From assembly GCF_001683335.1 (NCBI RefSeq), contig NZ_CP016201.1, positions 2,159,286-2,220,960 on the forward strand: a DNA stretch of 61,675 bases, in the 5' to 3' direction. Positions within the stretch are counted from its first letter, which is position 1; each line of letters begins with the position of its first letter. The position numbers and the translations under genes are program-made. The notes beneath the pieces were generated by a model that worked only from the letters and a program-made list of their open reading frames with translations, made no database searches and was not told the origin of the DNA. Origin of the DNA: Selenomonas sp. oral taxon 126. GTDB lineage: Bacteria; Bacillota; Negativicutes; Selenomonadales; Selenomonadaceae. This document shows, piece after piece, positions 40,823-48,801 of this stretch.

Positions 40823-42133
40823 TTGGGAAAAACCACATCCGAAATGCAGCTTGTCCCCATCGGAAAGCTCGTGCCTTATGTAAACAACGCACGAACGCAC
40901 TCGAAGGAGCAGATCACCAAGCTGCGATCCTCGCTCCGTGAGTTCGGCTTTGTGAATCCCGTCATCATCGATCGGGAGTTCAACGTCATAGCGGGACATG
41001 GCAGAATCCTCGCCGCCAAGGAGGAGAACATTGAGCAAGTTCCGTGCGTATTCGTCGATCATCTGACGGAGGCGCAAAAGAAAGCGTATATCCTTGCGGA
41101 CAACCGTTTCGCACTTGACGCAGGATGGGACGAAGATATGCTGCGCGTTGAGATGGAAGCCTTGCAGGGCATGGACTTCGACATCTCGCTCACGGGCTTC
41201 GATGAGTCCGAGATTGCCGATCTGTTTGCCGCAGACGATAACGAGGCGCAGGAAGATGATTTCGACGAAGATGCTGCCCTGCAGGCAGAGCCTTTCGTAA
41301 AACCCGGTGACTTGTGGCTTTTGGGCAAGCACCGTCTCCTTTGTGCAGATTCCACAAACACTGAAGATGTAAAACTTCTCATGGACGGCAAAAAGGCGAA
41401 TATGTGCATTACCGACCCGCCGTATGCGTGTAACTACACAGGCGGCACCGGCATGAAAATCATGAATGACAACCTGAAGGGTGAGGAGTTCTATCAGTTC
41501 CTGCTTTCGGCATTCAAAAACGCCTATGAGAATCTTGCGGACGGAGCTGCCATTTACATTTTTCACTCGGATGCGGAAAAGGTCAATTTCTACAATGCCG
41601 TTGTTGCTGCCGGATTTCACTACTCAACAACCTGTATCTGGGTAAAGCAATCCCTTGTTCTGGGGCGTTTTGATTATCAAATGCGTCATGAGCCTGTCAT
41701 TTACGCATTCAAGGACACCGTGAAGCACAAATTCTACGGGGACAGAAAGCAGACCACCGTTTGGGAATTTGACCGACCGAGCAAGTCGAAACTGCACCCG
41801 ACAACGAAACCGCTGCCGCTCGTCGCATACCCCATGAAAAACTCCTCTCTGGTCAACAGCATCGCCTTGGATTTGTTCGGTGGCAGCGGCTCGACACTGA
41901 TGGCAGCGGAACAAATGGATCGCGTGGCATATCTGATGGAACTCGATCCTGTTTACGCTTCAGCGATTGTGCGTCGTTTTGTGGCATATCGTGGAAATAC
42001 GGAGAACGTGTATATCATCCGTGATGGGCAAAAGCTCCCCTGCTCCGAGGTATATATCCCCACGGCAGAGGAACTTGGCATGAAGGATACCACGGTAAAC
42101 GACGTTCAAAAAGGGCGAAAAAAAGGAGGATAA
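40823..42133 (+). CDS. ParB-domain-linked N6/N4 DNA methyltransferase
   Basis: 436 residues. An N-terminal ParB/Srx-like domain (MQLVPIGKLVPYVNNARTHS, NPVIIDREFNVIAGHGRILAA) is joined to an amino-methyltransferase with DPPYACNYTGG (motif IV), and LDLFGGSGSTLMAAEQ (motif I, SAM binding), i.e. the beta-class order. Widely carried by Firmicutes phages next to terS, where it is thought to protect phage DNA. TTG 40823 is chosen for AGGAGGTG 7 bases upstream; the first ATG would remove the first motif. Confidence 0.9.
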   Translation: MGKTTSEMQLVPIGKLVPYVNNARTHSKEQITKLRSSLREFGFVNPVIIDREFNVIAGHGRILAAKEENIEQVPCVFVDHLTEAQKKAYILADNRFALDAGWDEDMLRVEMEALQGMDFDISLTGFDESEIADLFAADDNEAQEDDFDEDAALQAEPFVKPGDLWLLGKHRLLCADSTNTEDVKLLMDGKKANMCITDPPYACNYTGGTGMKIMNDNLKGEEFYQFLLSAFKNAYENLADGAAIYIFHSDAEKVNFYNAVVAAGFHYSTTCIWVKQSLVLGRFDYQMRHEPVIYAFKDTVKHKFYGDRKQTTVWEFDRPSKSKLHPTTKPLPLVAYPMKNSSLVNSIALDLFGGSGSTLMAAEQMDRVAYLMELDPVYASAIVRRFVAYRGNTENVYIIRDGQKLPCSEVYIPTAEELGMKDTTVNDVQKGRKKGG

Positions 42134-42137
42134 GGGT

Positions 42138-42218
42138 GTGTGCAATGTGAGATATACGTTTTTCGAGGATGGGAGCGTTGCCTACGGGTATCTGCCTGAT
42201 GGCATCGTTTTCAACTGA
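42138..42218 (+). CDS. Possible 26-residue peptide
   Basis: GTG-started frame VCNVRYTFFEDGSVAYGYLPDGIVFN with AAGGAGG 8 bases upstream, directly after the methyltransferase. It is compact and hydrophobic-aromatic, with no family that I recognise. Kept because the ribosome site is very good; coding status is unproven. Confidence 0.35.
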   Translation: MCNVRYTFFEDGSVAYGYLPDGIVFN

Positions 42219-42220
42219 TG

Positions 42221-42266
42221 TAAACGGTTCGTGGATTTATTAATCTGCGAATCGTTTATTGATTTT
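42221..42266 (+). terminator. Long hairpin before the amidase gene
   Basis: AAACGGTTCGTGGATT pairs with AATCTGCGAATCGTTT over 16 positions using three G-U pairs, followed by ATTGATTTT. Stable in RNA only, so it probably acts as a terminator or leader structure. Confidence 0.5.
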
Positions 42267-42303
42267 GTGAAGAATGCGGCGTAATGCCAAAGGAGGCAGC
42301 ACA

Positions 42304-42843
42304 ATGAAAGTTTTTCTAAACGCAGGACACGCCCCAGACGGAAATCCCGACCCCGGCGCGTGCGGCTACGGACTGCGGGAATGTGACGTTGCAAAGAACG
42401 TCGCAGACCTTGTGGCGGGCTATCTTACTGCCGCAGGTGTGGAGGTGGTCGGCTGTCTGCAATCTGATAGCCTCCATGAAGTTGTCTCCGCTTCCAACTG
42501 CAGCGGTGCGGACGTATTCATCTCCATTCACTGCAACGCCTGTAACGGCACGGCAAACGGAACGGAGGTCTGGCACTACTACGGAAGCGGAGAGGGAGAG
42601 AAACTGGCACAGTGCATCCAGAATCAGATTGTGGATGCACTCGGAACCGTGGATCGCGGCGTGAAGGGCGCAAAGCCCGGTGTCAACGGACTGTATGTTC
42701 TGAGCAACACGGATGCAGTCGCTGTGCTTGTGGAGCTTGCGTTTATCGACCATGAGGGCGATGCGCAGCTTCTCAGTACGCGACAGGATGAATTTGCCCG
42801 CGCCATTGCACGCGGGGTAACGGACTATGAAGGAGAGTGTTGA
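42304..42843 (+). CDS. N-acetylmuramoyl-L-alanine amidase (Amidase_3)
   Basis: 179 residues forming one zinc amidase domain: MKVFLNAGHAPDGNPDPGACG carries the first zinc His, LRECDVAKNVADL the zinc Glu, and SIHCNACNG the second His; VLVELAFIDHEGD has the catalytic Glu. It cleaves the amide bond between MurNAc and L-Ala. There is no signal peptide or cell-wall-binding module. Location in the terminase insert instead of the lysis region at the end of the tail block is unusual. AAGGAGG upstream. Confidence 0.92.
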   Translation: MKVFLNAGHAPDGNPDPGACGYGLRECDVAKNVADLVAGYLTAAGVEVVGCLQSDSLHEVVSASNCSGADVFISIHCNACNGTANGTEVWHYYGSGEGEKLAQCIQNQIVDALGTVDRGVKGAKPGVNGLYVLSNTDAVAVLVELAFIDHEGDAQLLSTRQDEFARAIARGVTDYEGEC

Positions 42844-42845
42844 AG

Positions 42846-43127
42846 ATGAAACTGGAACACATTCAAAATGAACTGAAGAATCATGTGGGAGACTTCGTGC
42901 GGACGGAGGCAAAGGAAGCGACCGTCCTCTGGCTGCACGAGAAGGGACTTCCCGCAGCGCGTGAGGTGTCGGCGGCGTACACGGCGGCACTCCGTGAGAG
43001 CGCAGAGAAGGAGACAGGATGGTGCAGATTCCGTGACCGCATCTTCCTACCACTTGTCATCGACGGGGCGATCTGGATGACGGGCAAGATGCTTGAGCGT
43101 ATGACCGCGCCCCATTCCGTGAAATGA
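42846..43127 (+). CDS. Small unknown prophage protein
   Basis: 93 residues (start ATG 42846; TTG 42840 or GTG 42837 are possible). Helical first half (LEHIQNELKNHVGDFVRTEAKEATVLWLHEKG) and a hydrophobic patch LPLVIDGAIWMTG that is too short for a certain membrane helix. Between amidase and cytosine methyltransferase, with a 4-base overlap to the latter. A holin-like role was considered but lacks support. Confidence 0.6.
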   Translation: MKLEHIQNELKNHVGDFVRTEAKEATVLWLHEKGLPAAREVSAAYTAALRESAEKETGWCRFRDRIFLPLVIDGAIWMTGKMLERMTAPHSVK

Positions 43128-44731
43128 TGACGCTTGGCAGTCTCTTTGACGGGAGCGGGGGATTCACACTTGGAGGGATTCTTGCGGGGATAGAACCGAA
43201 ATGGGCATCGGAGGTAGAGCCGTTCCCGATTCGCGTCACAACGAAGCGGCTTCCCTCCGTCAAGCATCTGGGAGACATCCATCGGATTCACGGCGATGAG
43301 ATCGAGCCTGTGGACATCATCACGTTCGGCTCGCCCTGTACGAATCTCAGCATCGCGGGGCGCAGAGACGGGCTTTACGGTACGGAATCCGTACTGTTCT
43401 TCGAGGCAATTCGTATCGTTCGGGAAATGAGGTGTGCAACGAATGGAAGATACCCAAGATTCATCGTGTGGGAGAATGTCGCGGGCGCGTTTTCAAGTTC
43501 GGGCGGACGGGATTTCCAATCCGTCCTTACGGAGATCGTCCGCCTCAAAGAGCCGAAAGCACCCGAGGTGCCTTTGCCTCAAAAAGGTGGATGGGCGTAT
43601 GCCGACATTCTCATGGGAGACGGATGGAGCATTGCTTACCGGCTCATGGACGCACAGGGCTGGGGAGTTCCACAGCGTCGGCGCAGAATCTACCTTGTCG
43701 CAGATTTTGGAGGTTCATGTGCCGGACAAATACTATTTGACACCGAAAGCGTGCGTCGGGATCTTGCGCCGTGCTTCGCTTCGTGGCAAGGCACTGCCCG
43801 AGAGTTTGCGGATGGCACTCATGCGTCAGGCGAGAGGGTAAGTGCAGGTTTCTGTACCGAACATTCCGCACAGAGCCGCAGCATCGGCTATGCGGTGGAG
43901 ACTTCTCCGACGCTTCGTGCGGGCAGAGTACCTGCCGTATTCGAGTCACATGGTGCAGACGCACGGTATAGCGGACCCCTTCCTGTTGCGCCGACGGTCT
44001 CTCGTCATTACGGCACGGGCGGGAATAATCAGCCGCTTGTATTGAAGGATCTACAGGCATACGGGATTTCATCATTCCAATCCAACGCCATGAAATCCGA
44101 CAATCCGCACTCAGGCATCTATGAGACGGAGACGGCGCGGACGATTGACCGGGGCGGAGGGAATCCTGCGTGCTGTCAGGGTGGTGTTGCCGTTGTCTCC
44201 ATCCAAGGTTCGATGATCGGACGGCAGGAGAAGAACGGTCCGCAGGGAAGCGGCATCGCAGAGAATGTGAGCTTTACGCTCAATACCGCTGACCGTCATG
44301 CCGTCTATGCCATGACCACGGGCTGCCACTCTCATTTTGCAAAGGAGAAATGCCCGACGCTCATGGCGCGGGATTATAAAGACCCGATGGTCGTCAATCA
44401 ACCCGTCTATGCCGTACGTCGGCTGACACCGACCGAGTGCGGACGCTTACAGGGCTTTCCCGACGGATGGTGCGCGGGACTTGAAACGGAGGAACCCACC
44501 GAGGAAGAGATGGCGTTCTGGCGCGCGGTCTTTGAGATGCACCGAGAAATCACAGGCGGCAAGAAGCCCAAGACCGATGCTCAGATTCGTAGATGGCTCG
44601 GGAATCCGCACTCGGATGCGGCAGAGTACAAGATGTGGGGCAACGGTGTCGCACTTCCCTGTGTGTTCTATGTACTTACGGGAATTGCACATTTCGGTGA
44701 TTTTGTGTATACAGCACAATCCGCTTGCTAA
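43124..44731 (+). CDS. C5-cytosine DNA methyltransferase, phage type
   Basis: 535 residues in the normal motif order: I LGSLFDGSGGFTLGG, IV GSPCTNLSIAGRRDG with the catalytic Cys, VI VWENVAGAF, VIII GVPQRRRRIYLVADF, then a long variable region (about 210-400) as target-recognition part and motifs IX-X RRLTPTECGRLQGFPDGW and MWGNGVALP. Phage enzymes of this kind methylate several sites to evade host restriction. It is unrelated in layout to the permuted host enzyme at 16516. Confidence 0.93.
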   Translation: MMTLGSLFDGSGGFTLGGILAGIEPKWASEVEPFPIRVTTKRLPSVKHLGDIHRIHGDEIEPVDIITFGSPCTNLSIAGRRDGLYGTESVLFFEAIRIVREMRCATNGRYPRFIVWENVAGAFSSSGGRDFQSVLTEIVRLKEPKAPEVPLPQKGGWAYADILMGDGWSIAYRLMDAQGWGVPQRRRRIYLVADFGGSCAGQILFDTESVRRDLAPCFASWQGTAREFADGTHASGERVSAGFCTEHSAQSRSIGYAVETSPTLRAGRVPAVFESHGADARYSGPLPVAPTVSRHYGTGGNNQPLVLKDLQAYGISSFQSNAMKSDNPHSGIYETETARTIDRGGGNPACCQGGVAVVSIQGSMIGRQEKNGPQGSGIAENVSFTLNTADRHAVYAMTTGCHSHFAKEKCPTLMARDYKDPMVVNQPVYAVRRLTPTECGRLQGFPDGWCAGLETEEPTEEEMAFWRAVFEMHREITGGKKPKTDAQIRRWLGNPHSDAAEYKMWGNGVALPCVFYVLTGIAHFGDFVYTAQSAC

Positions 44732-44788
44732 TTACTCCGACCAGAGGCATGTATGTAGTGACCAAAGTTCATAAAGGAGGAAACCACC

Positions 44789-45592
44789 ATGAAGGTCAAT
44801 TACAACATCCAAAAGGAAGAGCGCAAGGCGATGGTCGGGATCATCAGCAAGGTGCTCGGCGAAAAGCCCGTCTATTGCGGCGCACCGACATTTTCCTACA
44901 AGATCGGAGCATTCGAGATCACGAAGGACGGCAGCCTTTGCTTCGACGATGTCACCGACGAAGCGACCGTTGAGCGTGTGCGCACGGCACTGCGCGAGGA
45001 GGGCTTCATGTCCGAGGATTGGGAGAACGAGACTTCCTGCGCGGCCACAGGGGCAGACGCGCCGAGCCGAACGGAAGCGGCAGATGATGAACCGACACCG
45101 ACAGAAACGGTGGTAGAAGAACCTGCTCCAATGGAGGCGGTGATGGCAGAACCCGACGAGGACAGCCTTTCGATCAGTCTCCCACGCAGTCTTTTCACGG
45201 AGACATCACTGCAGAATCTCGATGCACTCCTTCGGAGCAAGGGGCGGCTCATCCGGCACGCCTTTGACATTCGCGAGGCGACCTACACGCTGACCGATGA
45301 CCGCATCACCTTTGCATGGCTGCACGGCTCGATCACCGACGAGACGGCAAAGGCGTATGCCGAGTTCATCAGCAAGCTCTGCCTGATGGCGCGGACGCAG
45401 AAGCGCGTCACGGCGAAGGAGAAAATTGTGGACAACGAAAAGTACGCTTTCCGCTGCTTCCTCCTGCGCCTTGGCATGATCGGTAGCGCCTACAAGGAGA
45501 GCCGTAAGATCCTCATGCAGAACCTCACGGGCAGCAGCGCGTTTAAGAGCGGACATCGGAAAGGAGATGAGCGTCATGCGGTTTCCGAGTAA
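44789..45592 (+). CDS. Unknown prophage protein with N-terminal conserved domain
   Basis: 267 residues. N-terminal domain MKVNYNIQKEERKAMVGIISKVLGEKPVYCG, ITKDGSLCFDD recurs in Firmicutes phages, sometimes called virulence-related without evidence. A low-complexity Thr/Glu/Ala linker (85-125) follows. The C-terminal end FLLRLGMIGSAYKESRKILMQNLTGSSAFKSG resembles the end of the amidoligase at 46598 (LMRLGFIGGEFATARDILTRNL), so both share a short C-terminal module. AAAGGAGG upstream; overlaps DUF4314 by 17 bases. Confidence 0.68.
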   Translation: MKVNYNIQKEERKAMVGIISKVLGEKPVYCGAPTFSYKIGAFEITKDGSLCFDDVTDEATVERVRTALREEGFMSEDWENETSCAATGADAPSRTEAADDEPTPTETVVEEPAPMEAVMAEPDEDSLSISLPRSLFTETSLQNLDALLRSKGRLIRHAFDIREATYTLTDDRITFAWLHGSITDETAKAYAEFISKLCLMARTQKRVTAKEKIVDNEKYAFRCFLLRLGMIGSAYKESRKILMQNLTGSSAFKSGHRKGDERHAVSE

Positions 45593-45812
45593 GGAGCAGA
45601 TCGCCGCACTTCGAGAGCGATACCCACGCGGGACTCGGGTGGAACTCCTCGGAATGGACGATCCGCAAGCACCACCCAAAGGGACGATGGGCGAGATTCT
45701 GCGCGTTGACGATGCGGGACAGCTTCTCGTCCGATGGGAGACAGGCTCCTCGCTCAGTTTGATCCCCGGCGTGGACTCCTTCCGCATTATGCAGAAAGGG
45801 GGCAGATCATGA
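45576..45812 (+). CDS. DUF4314 protein
   Basis: 78 residues: MRFPSKEQIAALRERYPRGTRVELLGMDDPQAPPKGTMG matches DUF4314, a small SH3-like beta barrel found in phages and conjugative elements with no known role. ATG 45576 has AAGGAGATGAGCG at better spacing than the ATG at 45567. ATGA overlap to the next gene. Confidence 0.82.
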   Translation: MRFPSKEQIAALRERYPRGTRVELLGMDDPQAPPKGTMGEILRVDDAGQLLVRWETGSSLSLIPGVDSFRIMQKGGRS

Positions 45813-45985
45813 ACGAGAAGGTTTTCGCACAGATCATGGATATCCGCGATTCGGGGCGGGTGAATATGTTCGACATTCCCGCTGTTCAGAGGATGGCGTT
45901 TAAGATGGAATTCTACGAACTCATCTGCTTCATCGAGAGAGATCGCGCCGCATATATTCGCTTTATCCTCACGGGCGAAGAGTAA
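45809..45985 (+). CDS. DUF5049 protein
   Basis: 58 residues: NEKVFAQIMDIRDSGRVNMFDIPAVQRMAF fits DUF5049, a small helical protein that usually follows DUF4314. Role unknown. It ends just before a terminator (46002) that closes this transcript. Confidence 0.8.
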   Translation: MNEKVFAQIMDIRDSGRVNMFDIPAVQRMAFKMEFYELICFIERDRAAYIRFILTGEE

Positions 45986-46001
45986 GTTTTACAGCTTCTT
46001 G

Positions 46002-46027
46002 CACAGCCTTTCGGGGCTGTGTTTCTC
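46002..46027 (+). terminator. Terminator after DUF5049
   Basis: CACAGCC (46002-46008) pairs perfectly with GGCTGTG (46015-46021), followed by TTTCTCT. Confidence 0.8.
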
Positions 46028-46042
46028 TCGAAAAATAAGTGT

Positions 46043-46139
46043 AGTTTATCCGAAATATGACTTGCTATATCCTGCGTTTAGAGTGATATATACACATGAC
46101 GAAGGGAACAACCTACACACAGAAAGCGAGGAACACAAA
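46043..46139 (+). promoter_or_regulatory. TTGCTATAT leader element, copy 1
   Basis: CTTGCTATAT (46061-46070) opens a hairpin TATATC...GATATA (46066-46071, 46085-46090). The preceding CTTGCT can also pair with AGCGAG at 46125-46130, just before the start codon. Same layout as the copies at 46501 and 48142. Likely a leader RNA controlling the next gene. Confidence 0.6.
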
Positions 46140-46418
46140 ATGAAAAACGCAGAAGCAAGATGGCCGAAGACCACCACGATGGAGCACCTCGATGAGATGC
46201 GGTTCGGGACGAGCGGCGCGATCCTTCGCTACGGCGAACAGATCCTTGTCGTCGGGATGGAGTGTTGGGGCTTCCACGCAGCCATCTACGAGATGGTCGA
46301 AACGCCGGAGGAGACGGGATTCGCGGACATCGAATGCCGCCTGAACCTTGTCGAAGCCGCCAAGGAGCTTTTCGAGGACGGCGGACACGCGATGGCTTGG
46401 TGCATGAAGCGCATCTAA
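46140..46418 (+). CDS. Unknown small prophage protein behind a TTGCTATAT leader
   Basis: 92 residues: EHLDEMRFGTSGAILRYGEQILVVGMECWGFHAAIYEMVE is a small alpha/beta domain without catalytic signature. It has its own leader element and its own terminator (46438), so it is a single-gene unit. No function can be assigned. Confidence 0.62.
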   Translation: MKNAEARWPKTTTMEHLDEMRFGTSGAILRYGEQILVVGMECWGFHAAIYEMVETPEETGFADIECRLNLVEAAKELFEDGGHAMAWCMKRI

Positions 46419-46437
46419 GCCGCTCCAAGAGGAAAAA

Positions 46438-46459
46438 CAGCCCTTCGGGGCTGCTTCTC
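46438..46459 (+). terminator. Terminator after the 46140 gene
   Basis: CAGCCC (46438-46443) and GGGCTG (46448-46453) enclose TTCG, a very stable tetraloop-type hairpin, followed by CTTCTCGTT. Confidence 0.7.
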
Positions 46460-46500
46460 GTTGCACCGTATGATACGCCGTAAAAAATCTGCAAAATGTC

Positions 46501-46597
46501 AAGTATACTCCGCTATTCGCTTGCTATATGTGGCTTTTAGAGCCATGTATATACACAAGGAAAGCCCATAGGACAGCGAAGAAAGGGGAGCTTCCAA
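46501..46597 (+). promoter_or_regulatory. TTGCTATAT leader element, copy 2
   Basis: AAGTATAC at 46501, GCTTGCTATAT at 46520-46529, then an 11-bp RNA stem TATATGTGGCT/AGCCATGTATA (46525-46535, 46541-46551, with G-U pairs). AGCGAAG at 46575 lies before the AAAGGGGAG ribosome site of the amidoligase gene. Confidence 0.65.
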
Positions 46598-47557
46598 ATG
46601 AAAGCGGAAACGGCACGGCAGATCGCAGACATGAAAAGGCAGACCATCGGGGTGGAAGTCGAGATGTACGGCATTACCCGCAGGGACGCCGCAGGCATTG
46701 CGGCAGACTTCTTCGGCACGGGACGCTTTGCGGACACAGCGCACAGAAACGGATACTGCACATGGAGCGCATGGGACGCCAAGGGGCGCGAGTGGAAATT
46801 CCAACGCGACGTCAGCATCGACGCCGCCGGCAGCGCGGAGCAGACCGAACTGGTCACGCCCATCCTCCGCTACGAAGACATCGAGCGCCTGCAGGAACTT
46901 TTGCGCAGACTGCGCCGCGCAGGAGCAAAGAGCAACCCCGCCCATATGTGCGGCGTACACATCCACATCGGCAAGGGCGACCATACGGCGAAAACCCTCC
47001 GCAACCTCGCCAATTTGATGGCAAGCCACGAAAGTCTCCTGATCGCCGCGATGCGCATCGACCAAAGCCGCATCGGACGCTACTGCAGGACGGTGGATCG
47101 CAACTTCCTCGACCGTCTCAACAGGGAAAAGCCACAGACGATGGAAGAACTTGCGGACATCTGGTACGAAGGGAATTGTGCTGCACATGGCAGAGGACAT
47201 CACTACAACGGCTCACGCTACCATTGCCTCAATCTCCACGCTACCTTTACGAAAGGCACCATCGAATTCCGTCTCTTCCAATTCGCCAATCCCACGGCAG
47301 AGCGCAAGGGCGGCATCCACGCGGGGGAAATCAAGAGTTACATCCAGCTTTGCCTTGCCCTTTCCGAAATGGCAAAGACAGTAAGGACGGCAAGCCCCAA
47401 AGAACCACAGCGGGAGAACCCGAAATTCGCAATGCGGACATGGCTGATGCGCCTCGGCTTCATCGGCGGCGAATTCGCCACGGCGCGGGACATCCTCACG
47501 AGGAACCTTGCAGGCGACGCAGCTTTCCGCTTCGGCAGGAGCATCCCTTCGGCATAA
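46598..47557 (+). CDS. Amidoligase-family enzyme
   Basis: 319 residues. QTIGVEVEMYGITRRDAAGIAA at residues 14-35, then CGVHIHIGKGDHTAKTLRNLANL and GTIEFRLFQFANPTAE are the glutamine-synthetase-like amidoligase motifs (Glu and His for Mg/ATP). These ligases join an amine to a carboxylate. In phages and plasmids they pair with gamma-glutamylcyclotransferase-like proteins, as here with the next gene, and are proposed to modify peptides or cell wall. The C-terminal LMRLGFIGGEFATARDIL is shared with the protein at 44789. Confidence 0.85.
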   Translation: MKAETARQIADMKRQTIGVEVEMYGITRRDAAGIAADFFGTGRFADTAHRNGYCTWSAWDAKGREWKFQRDVSIDAAGSAEQTELVTPILRYEDIERLQELLRRLRRAGAKSNPAHMCGVHIHIGKGDHTAKTLRNLANLMASHESLLIAAMRIDQSRIGRYCRTVDRNFLDRLNREKPQTMEELADIWYEGNCAAHGRGHHYNGSRYHCLNLHATFTKGTIEFRLFQFANPTAERKGGIHAGEIKSYIQLCLALSEMAKTVRTASPKEPQRENPKFAMRTWLMRLGFIGGEFATARDILTRNLAGDAAFRFGRSIPSA

Positions 47558-47634
47558 GTGCCAAAGACCCGACATTGCCCGCCTTCTGGCGGGCTTGAAG
47601 CGGTAGAAGGAATGTTCCTTCGGAAGCGGAAAGG

Positions 47635-48141
47635 ATGATGAAGATGAAAACGAAGATTTACATCGCTTACGGCTCGAACATGGACGAGCGGCAGATGGCG
47701 TTTCGCTGCCCGGAGGCGGAGCTTCTGGGGACGGGACTCCTCGAAGGCTGGCGGCTCATGTTCAAGGGGAGCAAAACGGGAGCGTATGCGACCATCGAGA
47801 AAGAGAAAGGGCTGACCGTCCCGATTCTGCTCTGGCGTATTTCGGAAAAGGACGAGGAACGGCTTGACCGCTACGAGGGATTTCCCTCCTTCTACTACAA
47901 GCGGACAATCCAAGCCACTCGCACGGGAGCGAACGACGAGGATCTGGGAAAAACTCGCGGCATGGTCTACATCATGCACGAGGAGCGGAAACTTGGTGTG
48001 CCGTCCATTCACTACCTTGAGGTTCTTGCCAAAGCTTATGAGAAATTCGGTTTTGACGAGGAGATTTTGGGTGAGGCATACGATTACAGCGACCGAGAGC
48101 CGGAGAAAGTGCCGCCGGAATCCCTTCCCTGCCTTTGGTAA
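47635..48141 (+). CDS. Gamma-glutamylcyclotransferase (AIG2)-like protein
   Basis: 168 residues: IYIAYGSNMDERQM at the start is the substrate-binding YGSN loop, PILLWRISEKDEERLDRYEGFPSFYYK holds the catalytic Glu (RYEGF) of the GGCT fold. Such enzymes open gamma-glutamyl amides, the reverse of what an amidoligase makes. Three ATG codons (47635, 47638, 47644) follow GGAAAGG; the third has the best spacing. It ends 1 base before the third leader element. Confidence 0.85.
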   Translation: MMKMKTKIYIAYGSNMDERQMAFRCPEAELLGTGLLEGWRLMFKGSKTGAYATIEKEKGLTVPILLWRISEKDEERLDRYEGFPSFYYKRTIQATRTGANDEDLGKTRGMVYIMHEERKLGVPSIHYLEVLAKAYEKFGFDEEILGEAYDYSDREPEKVPPESLPCLW

Positions 48142-48237
48142 AGTATACAGTCTGAATCGCTTGCTATATCCCGGAAAGTACGGGAATATGTGACTACCGA
48201 AAGGGAAAACCACAGAGCAAGCGAGGAGGAATTCACC
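48142..48237 (+). promoter_or_regulatory. TTGCTATAT leader element, copy 3
   Basis: AAGTATAC (48141-48148), GCTTGCTATAT (48159-48169) and a hairpin with CCCG/CGGG (48170-48173, 48181-48184). GCTTGCT is exactly complementary to AGCAAGC (48216-48222), which touches the GAGGAGG ribosome site of the next frame, so the leader could mask translation. Confidence 0.65.
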
Positions 48238-48393
48238 ATGTGGAGCAAAGGAAAGAAAAAAGTTTACACAAAACGATTGACAATATCTTCTAGCATAGGT
48301 AGTATTGTATTAAAACTTAAGAAAGGAAATTTTGTGGTGATCTCCTCAAGATTAACTCTTGACAGGAGGTTGCTTCATAATAGGTGTGCGTAA
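48238..48393 (+). CDS. Small basic peptide, possible remnant
   Basis: 51 residues, very basic (WSKGKKKVYTKRL). GAGGAGGAAT before the ATG is strong. The first 10 residues fit the GC-rich phage background; the rest is AT-rich, so a phage gene may have been cut here by an insertion. Its stop and the next ATG share one base (TAATG). Confidence 0.45.
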   Translation: MWSKGKKKVYTKRLTISSSIGSIVLKLKKGNFVVISSRLTLDRRLLHNRCA

Positions 48394-48725
48394 TGAACAA
48401 AAAATTGCTAAAGAAACAGAATCCGAAGATTTACATCGTAACCAATGAAGGTGAGCTGAAAGCTGTATTTCTAGAAAAGGAAGAAGCTGACGAATATGCC
48501 GAATCTCAATTTGATAAGGCTATAGAGGATGCTGCAAAAGAGTACGGCTATGACTTAGATTCAGAGTCTGGTTTCGATAAAGCATCATATCAAGCTGGAT
48601 ATGATGGAGGGCCTTGGGAAGTAACGCATATTCGATACAATAAAATTAAGGAAGATGGTGATATTGAATGCGAAGATTGTACTGTACCTGCTAATGAAGT
48701 TTTAGATATGCTTAAAAAATTGTAA
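48393..48725 (+). CDS. Unknown acidic protein in an AT-rich insert
   Basis: 110 residues: NPKIYIVTNEGELKAVFLEKEEADEYAES, DGGPWEVTHIRYNKI and DCTVPANEVLDMLKK. Acidic and soluble; no known family. Base composition is clearly more AT-rich than its neighbours, which suggests recent gain. Translation is coupled to the upstream peptide by TAATG. A long hairpin (48747) follows. Confidence 0.6.
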   Translation: MNKKLLKKQNPKIYIVTNEGELKAVFLEKEEADEYAESQFDKAIEDAAKEYGYDLDSESGFDKASYQAGYDGGPWEVTHIRYNKIKEDGDIECEDCTVPANEVLDMLKKL

Positions 48726-48746
48726 TTAAATAACTATAGTACTTTG

Positions 48747-48801
48747 TACCGACCCCCAAAAGTTAGGCCAAAAATCTAACGATTGGGAGGTCGGTATTTT
48801 T
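48747..48801 (+). terminator. Long imperfect hairpin before the large terminase
   Basis: TACCGACC (48747-48754) pairs with GGTCGGTA (48789-48796) and GTTAG (48762-48766) with CTAAC (48776-48780), followed by TTTTT. Strong terminator shape. The outer sequence resembles IS3-type ends (GTACCGACCCCCAAAAGTTAG), so it could also be a short IS-derived remnant. Confidence 0.65.

Noticed and set aside
42846-43127. Holin partner of the amidase
   Set aside because: Only one short hydrophobic patch with charged neighbours, not the 1-3 membrane helices of holins.
44730-44790. Fourth GGTGACC leader (TAGTGACCAAAG before 44789)
   Set aside because: It has GTGACCAAA but no GTCC at the fixed 22-base distance and no matching stems.
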